Positions 53,196-60,929 of a stretch of 64,000 nucleotides of DNA are shown piece after piece (position 1 is the stretch's first letter; the number at the start of each line of letters is the position of its first letter). The notes beneath the pieces were generated by a model. The model worked only from the letters and a program-made list of their open reading frames with translations. It was not told the DNA's origin and ran no database searches. Both the position numbers and the translations under genes were made by a program. Where the stretch lies: contig NZ_CP025781.1 in the NCBI RefSeq assembly GCF_004194535.1, positions 1,240,001 to 1,304,000 of the forward strand, in the 5' to 3' direction. This stretch comes from Iodobacter fluviatilis. GTDB taxonomy: Bacteria; Pseudomonadota; Gammaproteobacteria; Burkholderiales; Chitinibacteraceae.

Positions 53196-53242
53196 GTAGG
53201 GTGGGTTAGACAAAAGCGCTTCACCTTTGGTGTAACCCACCG
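53196..53242. repeat. Short intergenic hairpin (gtgggtta type)
   Basis: ggtgggtta (53200-53208) and taacccacc (53233-53241) pair around a 24-nt loop. The sequence gtagggtgggttag...gtaacccaccg is a widespread intergenic repeat in proteobacteria. It lies between repeat C and the lipoprotein stop, and may help terminate that gene. Confidence 0.55.
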
Positions 53243-53303
53243 TTTTTATACACAATGAAATATTGGGCTAATAAAACTTTAGCCTAAACTACCATGCAAA
53301 AAA

Positions 53304-54194
53304 TTAAAACTTAGTCCCTACAAACACAACCCCATCTGTGCGGCTAGAATTAGGCGCAGCTGCGTATAAACGTTTAATCGATGAATTAAAATAGCTTATC
53401 CCAGTTAAGGATTGATTTGCAAACAAGCACGGTGACCCACCAAATTTAATAACCATATCGTAAACATTGCCATCTGGGCGTGGCGTTACCGTCCCTGAAA
53501 TTGAACAAGTAGATATTCCAGATCCGGTAATCACACCAGCTGCAGAAATATTCACTGTGGCCAATTCATTTCCTGAAGAAGTTGATACAACTCCTGAAAA
53601 CACACCGGCAATATTAGTTAAATTAGGCTTTGTTTCATAATCACGATCATAGCTACTAGTAAAAGAAGTAACACCAAAACGTGAATCTGAATAAGCTACT
53701 GTTCCACTAAATGCTGATTTAACGGTATAGCTAGCAGAAACAAATGCGGGCAAAATACCATATCCCTCTAGGTTAAAATCTTTCGCATTATTTGATTGAA
53801 AGGTTCCATTACTTGCAGTACCAGCCCCTTGAACGACACCCGCAATTTTATTTGGATTGCCAGCTACTGAATAAAAATTGTAAAACGTCCCATCATTCAA
53901 TACTAAAGAAGTAATGGAGCGATTTTCAGTCGTTTTACCCAACCACAAACCGGCGGAACTCCCCACAACAGGTACTGGAGCGGGTGTTGGTACGACAGTT
54001 GGTTTTGGAACGGGAGTTGGTGTAACAGCTAAACCGCCATGATGTGAGCAAGCGCCTTGTTTCCCAGCAGACTTGGTAGTCGTGCCATCCGCACACAAGG
54101 CCACACCACTTTCATCATCAGCACTACCTCCACATGCAGATAAAAATGCAAGCAATACCAAAGAGAACATGCGCTTAAAATATATTTTTTTCAT
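53304..54194 (-). CDS. Unknown lipoprotein with Pro-rich linker
   Basis: 296 aa. Lipobox FLSAC gives lipidated Cys21. A short Cys-containing segment (SGVALCADGTTTKSAGKQ, then GACSHHGG) is followed by a Pro/Thr/Val linker (about 58-77, TPTPVPKPTVVPTPAPVPVV) and a Gly/Ser/Thr-rich beta domain of about 215 residues. One disulfide (TCSISG ... PCLF) is possible there. Not recognised beyond this; likely surface or periplasmic. The first segment resembles the small DUF3761-type motif. Flanked by AT-rich DNA and repeats. Confidence 0.7.
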   Translation of the reverse strand: MKKIYFKRMFSLVLLAFLSACGGSADDESGVALCADGTTTKSAGKQGACSHHGGLAVTPTPVPKPTVVPTPAPVPVVGSSAGLWLGKTTENRSITSLVLNDGTFYNFYSVAGNPNKIAGVVQGAGTASNGTFQSNNAKDFNLEGYGILPAFVSASYTVKSAFSGTVAYSDSRFGVTSFTSSYDRDYETKPNLTNIAGVFSGVVSTSSGNELATVNISAAGVITGSGISTCSISGTVTPRPDGNVYDMVIKFGGSPCLFANQSLTGISYFNSSIKRLYAAAPNSSRTDGVVFVGTKF

Positions 54195-54569
54195 AATTTT
54201 ATATCTTATTTAAAATAATACGAATTCAAAAAAACATAAAATAATCTGCCTAGACAAACAGCGTATACAAAACAACCCACACTATGTGTGTTTGCAAATA
54301 GAAAAATTTATTATGCACTGGGCAAATTATTCGATGAATATGGCAACAAAAAAACCAGCAGCATATTACACCAAACTTTAAAAATACACACAAAATCACA
54401 AAAAAAGCTTACTAAATTAATCAGAAAAAATTAACCCAGTGAAATTTCACCGCAGATTGAACTCATGCATTATCAGCAAGTAGTTTGGGCATGTTTAATC
54501 AGCCCTACGTACCCCCGTTGGGCTAACCAACATTTACTCCAACCTACCTAACCACGCTCTACGCATAGG
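54195..54569. other. AT-rich gene-free stretch upstream of the lipoprotein gene
   Basis: About 375 bp, clearly richer in A+T than the neighbours; a typical target for H-NS-like silencing. A hairpin agccc...gggct lies near 54503-54526. No credible ORF. Confidence 0.45.
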
Positions 54570-54803
54570 GCTTAAGAACCCCCTTGAAGCACGCCGAAGC
54601 GAGGAATAAGCGGATCGGGGTTTCGGAAAAGGGGTAGCGAGGCAGCGAGCGAGCAGCCTTTTTCGCCGAGCCGGTTATCCGCAGCGAGGGGCTTTCGTGC
54701 TGGTCGGGGCGGCCTTCTTTGCTTACTTTCTTGGCCGTTCAAGAAAGTGAGTCCCACGCGGGGGACTCCCGCACCTAAATCAATGTGCCGAAGGCACTAA
54801 AAA
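54570..54803 (+). repeat. Repeat C copy 3 (about 234 bp)
   Basis: Starts gcttaagaacccccttgaag and ends gtgccgaaggcactaaaaa. Contains the gagtccc-acgcgg-gggactc hairpin seen inverted in copy 2. It runs into the 3' end of the aminotransferase gene, whose stop is at 54810. Confidence 0.75.
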
Positions 54804-54809
54804 GCGCTT

Positions 54810-56060
54810 TTAAGTTTGGCTTAACTTGATGCCCTCCCCCCCCAGCTCCTCCCTCTGCCCCAAATAAAAACTCGCATTCAGGCGTATTTGCTTACACATC
54901 GGCCCGCTTTGGGGGTAGCAGAGCCAGCCGGGGGCGAAGTGGATTCCTTGGGCTAGGGCTTTTTTTAATAGGGTGCTTAGGTCTATGGCTTGTGGCAGGG
55001 TTATCCATAGCAGGTAGCCGCCAGCGGGGATTTCTACATGGGTGCCCGCTGGAAAGCAGGCGAGGATGTCGCTGCGCATGGCGTCGGTACGTTTTTGTAA
55101 TTCGGCGCATAGTTTGGTGATGCTGCGAGTGTGTAAATCGCCCGCGAGTAAGGCGGCCAGCGCCAGTTGGCTGGGGAGTGGCGAGCTGAGTGAGCTGCAA
55201 AATTTGAGGGCGCGGATGCGATCGCTCCAACGGCCGGGCTCTATCCAGCCAACCCGATAACCGGGGGCGATGGTTTTGCTGAATGAGCAACAATGCAGCA
55301 CTAGGCCCAGCCTGTCGTAGGCTTTAAGCGGCAAGGGGGCTTGCCCGCTAAAGTGCAGCGCACGGTAGGTGTCGTCTTCGATAATCGCTAGCTGATGCTG
55401 ATAGGCTAGGTCGAGCAGTGCTTGTTTATCGGCCTCGGGCATGCAGCGCCCGCTGGGGTGCTGAAAATTGGGCATCACCAGCAAGGCGGTAATGGCTTGC
55501 TCTTGCAAGAGCGCACCAAGCGCGGGCAGATCTAGATAAGGCTCGGAAGCGACTTCGACCACGTTGATCCCTAGCTGACGAATCAGGCTAAGCACGCCGG
55601 GGAATGCAGGTGTGACCACAGCAAGGCAGGGCTTACTAATGCCTTGCACTACGGCTTGAATCGCCAGCGATAAGGCTTCCATGCCGCCACAGGTAACGAT
55701 CAGGTTTTCCCAATGTAAATGCACGCCGTCGCTGTGATACATGCGGGCAATTTGGCGGCGTAGCTGGTCTAGCCCCAACATGGGCTGATGATTAAGCGCT
55801 TGCGGATAGGATGCCATGGCCCGCATTAATTCACGATTCAGGGCGCGGGTATCGAGTAGCTCAGCATTAATAAAGGGCGAGCCCCAAGGCGCGGCGACAT
55901 TTTCTAACAGGCAGAGCGGATCGAACTCACCAGCGGCCAGCGCATCGACCTTTTTACCCTGCCCCGCCACAATCACCCTAAAAGCCGCCCGTGGCTCGGC
56001 CTCTACATAGGCAGGCCAAAGAAAATCAACTGGGTAATAATAATCATCAATACCCGCCAA
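54810..56060 (-). CDS. MocR-type PLP aminotransferase lacking its HTH domain
   Basis: 416 aa fold-type I PLP protein. The PLP lysine is K262 (SFSKTIAPGYRVGW), with NFQHPSGR and IIEDDTY (D230) binding the cofactor ring. The aminotransferase region resembles MocR regulators, which carry an N-terminal GntR winged helix. Here about 75 unrecognised residues stand in its place. The frame has no ATG near its start; it opens with TTG 56060, directly preceded by two in-frame stops, with aagggg about 10 bp upstream. It is either an enzyme or a truncated regulator. Confidence 0.72.
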   Translation of the reverse strand: MAGIDDYYYPVDFLWPAYVEAEPRAAFRVIVAGQGKKVDALAAGEFDPLCLLENVAAPWGSPFINAELLDTRALNRELMRAMASYPQALNHQPMLGLDQLRRQIARMYHSDGVHLHWENLIVTCGGMEALSLAIQAVVQGISKPCLAVVTPAFPGVLSLIRQLGINVVEVASEPYLDLPALGALLQEQAITALLVMPNFQHPSGRCMPEADKQALLDLAYQHQLAIIEDDTYRALHFSGQAPLPLKAYDRLGLVLHCCSFSKTIAPGYRVGWIEPGRWSDRIRALKFCSSLSSPLPSQLALAALLAGDLHTRSITKLCAELQKRTDAMRSDILACFPAGTHVEIPAGGYLLWITLPQAIDLSTLLKKALAQGIHFAPGWLCYPQSGPMCKQIRLNASFYLGQREELGGEGIKLSQT

Positions 56061-56311
56061 TTATTAAACCGCCCCTTAGTCAGGCACGGATAAAATTGTA
56101 TGGACATGGCTTTAACAGGCTTGGCAGATATAGCGTAAATTCAATCAGCAAAAGCCACTTTATACTTGCACCTGTGATCCAATCAAAGACACAGGCAGGC
56201 AGAGATAAGGGTACACAGACGGTAAATGAATCAGCTAAGCTGAGTGTGCTTTAAGGCGGGAGAAGGATTGTGTAATCTCAAGATATTGAAAAGCAGAACT
56301 GATATTACGCA

Positions 56312-56425
56312 GTAAAACCCACACCTTGAAACACGGAGATCGCAGAGAACACGGAGAAAAACAAGGCTTTGACTTAAGCTGTTTTTGATTAGGATTTAAG
56401 TATTTTCAAACCTTAGAAATCCGGG
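56312..56425 (+). repeat. Repeat D copy 2
   Basis: Related to 7206-7325: shares cttgaaacacggag, cgcagagaacacggag and tattttcaaacctt, but lacks 6-8 bases. Followed after 25 bp by a repeat C copy, without the MITE that separates the pair at 7.3 kb. Confidence 0.65.
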
Positions 56426-56450
56426 TTCATATAGCAGCTAATGGCAAGGG

Positions 56451-56674
56451 GCTTAAATCCCCCTTGAAGCACGCCGAAGCGAGGAACAAGCGGGCGGGGT
56501 TTCTTTGATGCCTGTCTGAGCAAAGCGAGTTCCGCAGCCGCCGACTCGATTGTCCGCAACTGCGAGGCTTTCGTGTTTTTGAGGTTGTGGCTTGGCTTCG
56601 TTTCTTGGCCACACAAGAAAGGAAGGTCCGGTGGGACGCCCGCACCAAAATCAACGTGCCGTAGGCACTAAAAA
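56451..56674 (+). repeat. Repeat C copy 4 (about 224 bp)
   Basis: Starts gcttaaatcccccttgaagc and ends gtgccgtaggcactaaaaa. Closest to copy 1 in the ggttgtggcttggcttcg portion. With repeat D it fills most of the gap 56061-56779, which otherwise holds only promoters that I cannot pinpoint. Confidence 0.75.
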
Positions 56675-56779
56675 GATCTTTTTTTACCTTTTATTAGCAC
56701 AGACACACTGTCACCAGCCCTACAAATTCAAACATCCCAGCTGATATCCAGCCTGAGATTGCAGCACTTAAGGATCACC

Positions 56780-58018
56780 ATGTACTCAGCCCAAACCATA
56801 GAATTTGCGCAACACAAAGAGAATGAAGCCGAAAAATTAGCCTACCGCTTCCACGCCGAAAAAAGCATGGGCGGCAGAGACCGTGATAACTATATGCGCG
56901 ATTACGCCCGCGTTTTATACAGCTCATCGTTCAGACGCTTGCAAGGCAAGATGCAGCTACTTAGCGTAAACAACACCAAATTTAGCCGTAATCGCCTGAC
57001 GCATAGCTTAGAAGTAGCGCAAATTGCCCGCAGCATTGCTATGGATTTAGGCTTAAAGCACCCTGCGGTGACTGAAACCTGCGCGTTGATTCATGATATT
57101 GGTAACCCACCATTTGGCCATCATGGTGAGCGTATTTTGCATTCACTCTCGAAAAATGTGGGCGGCTACGAAGGCAATGCGCAGGCATTTAGAATTGTGC
57201 ACAATTTAGAAACCAAAAGTATTCATTACTCCGGCCTAAATTTAACCCTGCGTACTATCTGGGGCACGATTAAATATTTTCATACTTCAGCAGAAAACCC
57301 GAATAAATTTTTATACGATGATAATTACCACTTTTTAAAAGAGCAGCTAGATAAGCACAGCATTCTTGATAAAAAAAGCATTGACGCGCAAATCATGGAT
57401 ATTGCCGATGAGATTGCCTATGCTGCGCACGATTTAGAAGACGCAATTAATGCCGACATGGTAGATATGGGTGAGCTTTTATACGCATTTAGAATGAGTG
57501 AAAAATACAATGATGCTTATGATACTTTTAAAGAAATTATTGATGCCTGCCAAAAAGAAGCCGGCGACGCTTATTTAATGCGCACCTCAGAAGAATACTC
57601 TTATATTTTTATTAAAGAGCTTACTTCTACGATTATCCATACCCTTTGCCAAGACATTGCCGTGGTGAATAATAATGGAGTTGAAGAAATTGGCTACCGC
57701 CAACACGCTAAGCTAGCGGCGGGATTAAAGAATGTTTTATCTAAAATGATTCTTAAAAAGAAAAGCATTCTGCAGTACGAAAAACGCGGCGAAAACATTA
57801 TTCGTGGGCTGTTTCAAGTTTATTCGGATGAGCAATACAACCCAGGGCTGCAACTCTTCCCGGCCGAGCTGCGTTACCGTGTAGGCAAAGAAAACACCAC
57901 TCGCCTGATTACTGATTATATTTCCGGCACGATGGATGCCTTTGCCACGCAAGAATATATTAAGTATTTTGGCGAGTCTGAATACAATAAATTATATAAA
58001 AATCATATTGCGCCTTAA
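56780..58018 (+). CDS. dgt: dGTP triphosphohydrolase
   Basis: HD-domain enzyme that splits dGTP into deoxyguanosine and triphosphate. 412 aa from ATG 56780, chosen because agga lies 6 bp before it; an in-frame TTG at 56759 is less likely. Metal site H105-D106 in LIHDIGNPPFGHHGE; the early SSSFRRLQGKMQL and FSRNRLTHSLEVAQIARSIA are family hallmarks. Shorter than E. coli Dgt (505 aa) and closer to the other dGTPase subgroup. A glutamine-amidotransferase-like gene follows after 21 bp. Confidence 0.9.
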   Translation: MYSAQTIEFAQHKENEAEKLAYRFHAEKSMGGRDRDNYMRDYARVLYSSSFRRLQGKMQLLSVNNTKFSRNRLTHSLEVAQIARSIAMDLGLKHPAVTETCALIHDIGNPPFGHHGERILHSLSKNVGGYEGNAQAFRIVHNLETKSIHYSGLNLTLRTIWGTIKYFHTSAENPNKFLYDDNYHFLKEQLDKHSILDKKSIDAQIMDIADEIAYAAHDLEDAINADMVDMGELLYAFRMSEKYNDAYDTFKEIIDACQKEAGDAYLMRTSEEYSYIFIKELTSTIIHTLCQDIAVVNNNGVEEIGYRQHAKLAAGLKNVLSKMILKKKSILQYEKRGENIIRGLFQVYSDEQYNPGLQLFPAELRYRVGKENTTRLITDYISGTMDAFATQEYIKYFGESEYNKLYKNHIAP

Positions 58019-58039
58019 ATAAACAACGCAAGGATTTAT

Positions 58040-58726
58040 ATGCAGCTAAAAATTGGATTGATTGGTGATTTTAATCCTGAAGTCGCCGCACATCAGGCGA
58101 TTCCAGTGGCGCTGGAGCTGGCAGCCCAAGCGCTAGATATTGAAATTAAATCCGTATGGCTACCTACTGCCGATATCACCCACACAGCACAACTCCAGCA
58201 ATTTGCTGGGCTTTGGTGCGTGCCTGGCAGCCCTTATCAGAATATGGAAAGTGCCCTGCTAGCGATTCGCTATGCTCGCGAGCAACACATTCCATTTTTA
58301 GGCACTTGCGGCGGTTTTCAACATGCGGTGATTGAATACGCCAGAAACGCACTTGGCTGGGCAGATGCCGATCATGCAGAAACCGCGCCTAATGCTAAGC
58401 GAACAGTGATTGCCCCTCTGGAATGCAGCTTGGTAGAAGTCAACGCCAACGTGTGTTTTATTGCCGGATCAAAGCTTGCTCAAGCTTATCAAGGCTTGCC
58501 ATCGACTGAGGGCTACCGCTGCCGCTATGGGCTCAACCCTGAGTTTCAAGCGGCGCTTACCGCTGGGCCACTACGCGCCACGGCCATTGATGAGGCCGGG
58601 GATATTCGCGGTATTGAGCTGGATAATCATCCATTTTTTGTCGCCACGCTATTTCAGCCAGAGCGCAAAGCACTTACAGGCCTATGCCCGCCGCTTGTGA
58701 AGGCTTTTCTTACCGTCTGCAAATAA
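58040..58726 (+). CDS. CTP-synthase C-terminal-like glutamine amidotransferase
   Basis: 228 aa stand-alone class I amidotransferase fold, resembling the C-terminal half of CTP synthase; such proteins are known as CTP synthase C-terminal region-related (seleno)proteins. Cys90 in FLGTCGGFQHAVIEY is at the nucleophile position (a normal TGC codon, no selenocysteine here). The usual catalytic His of the HPE triad is replaced: LFQPERK has Gln206 before P-E208, so glutaminase activity is doubtful. aagga precedes the ATG. Probably co-transcribed with dgt, which points to nucleotide metabolism; reaction unknown. Confidence 0.8.
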   Translation: MQLKIGLIGDFNPEVAAHQAIPVALELAAQALDIEIKSVWLPTADITHTAQLQQFAGLWCVPGSPYQNMESALLAIRYAREQHIPFLGTCGGFQHAVIEYARNALGWADADHAETAPNAKRTVIAPLECSLVEVNANVCFIAGSKLAQAYQGLPSTEGYRCRYGLNPEFQAALTAGPLRATAIDEAGDIRGIELDNHPFFVATLFQPERKALTGLCPPLVKAFLTVCK

Positions 58727-58806
58727 ACACTATAAAGTACAGACAGTGGCGTACAACTTGCCTAATTTAAAAAAGCCAACGAATCTATTTGCGAAGATAA
58801 ACCTCA

Positions 58807-60489
58807 TTGACTAAAACTCAGCGCACTCTGTTATCCACCTTTCTAAGTGCCCTTAGCTTGGCTAGCGCAGCTGCGAATATCAAACCTGATCTGCCCGTCA
58901 TGCAGCAATCGATGGAAGATCAATCACGCCGCATGATGCAAGAAAACGCGGATAGATTTCGTAGCATTGTGGACGACCACCGCATGCGTCAGCTTAAAAA
59001 TGACGATAGCGCCCTGCCAAGCAAGCCCGCCTCCAGCATACAAGAGTTTGATTGCCTTGCAATCAAAGGGCTAAAGCTGGCGGGAATAACGCTACTGAGC
59101 TATTCAGAGGTGAATGCGCTGGGCTTGCCCAATGCCGAATGCCTAAGCAATCAGGATATCAATGACTTTATTCAGGCACTCACCACGCTTTATGTGCAAA
59201 AAGGCTATATTGCCGTGCGTATTTTGGCCTCTGGCCCAGATGCTGATAAGGTATTAACGCTCAGGGCGGTTGAAGGCCATGTTGAGGCGATCCAAAACGC
59301 AGATCGCCGCCTAAACACGGGTACTTTGTTTCCTAACGTGATTGGGCAGCCGCTCAATATTAAGGATATTGATCAAGGGCTTGATCAGGCGAATCGCTTG
59401 CAATCCAACCAAGCCACTGTCGATATTTTGCCAGGCACGGCTCAGGGTGGCTCTATCCTTATGCTACGCAATCCTGAATCCCCACCTTGGCATGGTGGAT
59501 TATCGCTTAACGATTCTGGGCAAGAATCAACCGGTGTATGGATTGCAGGTATAAATGCTGCTTGGGATAGCCCATTTGCAGCATCAGATTTTATTAGCTT
59601 ATCTACCCAAAGCACCACAGATAATCCCAATACTCGCTATAGCCGTAGCAACTCTTTGTTTTATTCCCTGCCCTATGGCTACTGGACACTGAGCGCCTTT
59701 GCCAGTGAATCTCGCTATTTAAACACTCAGCAGCTGGAAAAAAACAGCGTGCAGCTATCGGGCGAATCCAGCCAAAGCGGTGTAAGGCTTGATCGGATTA
59801 TCACCCGCAGCCAGCACGCCACCAGCACAGCCAGCGTGCAGCTCAGCCATAAGCGCTCGGATAATTATTTTCTAGATGGCTGGCTAGAGATCAGCAGCCC
59901 CAAGCTCACCGTGATGGAACTTGGTTTTAACCAGATGCTGATTAGCGATAGTGGCATTTGGGTACTGGATGCATCGCTAGAAAAAGGCCTTACTTGGTTT
60001 GGTGCAGATCACGATAGACCCATAGCAGATTGGCCTACGCCAGAATTCACCAAGGCCAAGTTAGGCATTAAGCTGTACCACAATTTTGTGATTGCAGAGC
60101 AAGCCCTCAGCCTGCAAAGCAGCTGGAGCTGGCAAGGCAGCCGTGATCGCCTGCCCGCTATCGAACAAATAGAGCTCGCCAGCCAATCGGCAGTACATGG
60201 TTTTAAGCATAATTCTTTATCTGGCGATACCGGCTGGTATTGGCGCAATACACTATCTGCCCGCCTGCCCATATTGGGCGCTTATTTAAGCCCAAGAATC
60301 GGCATCGATGCTGGGCGTGTTTTGCAAGCCAATATAGGCTATCAAAGCTTGGCTGGAATGACTTTAGGCTTAGGCTTAAATATGCAAGATTTTAATATCG
60401 ATTTGGAATACAACCACGCATTACATATGCCAGATAGATTTACGAATGAAGAAGCTCAGATTATTTCCCGCTTAAGCTGGCAGTTTTAA
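58807..60489 (+). CDS. Two-partner secretion outer-membrane transporter (TpsB)
   Basis: Omp85-related transporter of the ShlB/FhaC/CdiB family, expected to export the TpsA protein encoded next. 560 aa: signal peptide (TLLSTFLSALSLASAAA), a charged N-terminal stretch, POTRA domains (about 75-210; VQKGYIAVRILASGPDADKV) and a 16-strand barrel ending in the terminal Phe (ISRLSWQF). The frame has no ATG near the signal peptide; TTG 58807 fits best, with only a weak ribosome site. The exoprotein starts 440 bp downstream. Confidence 0.88.
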   Translation: MTKTQRTLLSTFLSALSLASAAANIKPDLPVMQQSMEDQSRRMMQENADRFRSIVDDHRMRQLKNDDSALPSKPASSIQEFDCLAIKGLKLAGITLLSYSEVNALGLPNAECLSNQDINDFIQALTTLYVQKGYIAVRILASGPDADKVLTLRAVEGHVEAIQNADRRLNTGTLFPNVIGQPLNIKDIDQGLDQANRLQSNQATVDILPGTAQGGSILMLRNPESPPWHGGLSLNDSGQESTGVWIAGINAAWDSPFAASDFISLSTQSTTDNPNTRYSRSNSLFYSLPYGYWTLSAFASESRYLNTQQLEKNSVQLSGESSQSGVRLDRIITRSQHATSTASVQLSHKRSDNYFLDGWLEISSPKLTVMELGFNQMLISDSGIWVLDASLEKGLTWFGADHDRPIADWPTPEFTKAKLGIKLYHNFVIAEQALSLQSSWSWQGSRDRLPAIEQIELASQSAVHGFKHNSLSGDTGWYWRNTLSARLPILGAYLSPRIGIDAGRVLQANIGYQSLAGMTLGLGLNMQDFNIDLEYNHALHMPDRFTNEEAQIISRLSWQF

Positions 60490-60929
60490 AGCAGGATTTC
60501 AGCTAACTACAGCCCATCATTTACCCTATATAACTGCTTAGCAATTAAAGCACTGCTAAAAAAATTTCTCATAAATTTTGGATTGGCCCGTGTTTCTGCC
60601 GATGTGTGCATGGGCTTCAGCTCTGTAGCAGAGCCTAAATTTAGATAAATTTAGTTGGGCATTCCACCAAATGATAATCAGTAATATTCACAAATTCTGA
60701 CGGCAAGAAGCAGAGGACTGCTTCAACCCGCTGTTTATAAAGAATAATCTGTCTCAATCAGCCAATATCTTTGCTATTTTCATAAAAAAATGCCTCGTAG
60801 TGTGAACACCCTATTATGCAATGCATATAGAGATGCATTAGCCTTTACTAGTGGCAGCTTAAAACTGTTTTTGTGATAAACCGATGTGGTTATTGGCGCT
60901 CTGCTCAACAAACTCAAGAGGCACAAATA
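60490..60929. other. 440-bp gap between tpsB and tpsA
   Basis: No ORF. Two small hairpins: gctctg-tag-cagagc (60620-60634) and aatgcat-atagag-atgcatt (60820-60839). The latter is close to where a tpsA promoter or leader would be. The gap is long for a TPS pair and suggests separate control of the exoprotein. Confidence 0.45.

Noticed and set aside
54572-54757. ORFs inside repeat C copies (also 7415-7708 and 56413-56654)
   Set aside because: Frames are not conserved between copies, no ribosome sites are seen, and the sequence is better explained as a repeated structured element.
60490-60929. Possible c-di-GMP or other riboswitch in the tpsA leader
   Set aside because: Hairpins are present but none of the conserved riboswitch core sequences that I know.
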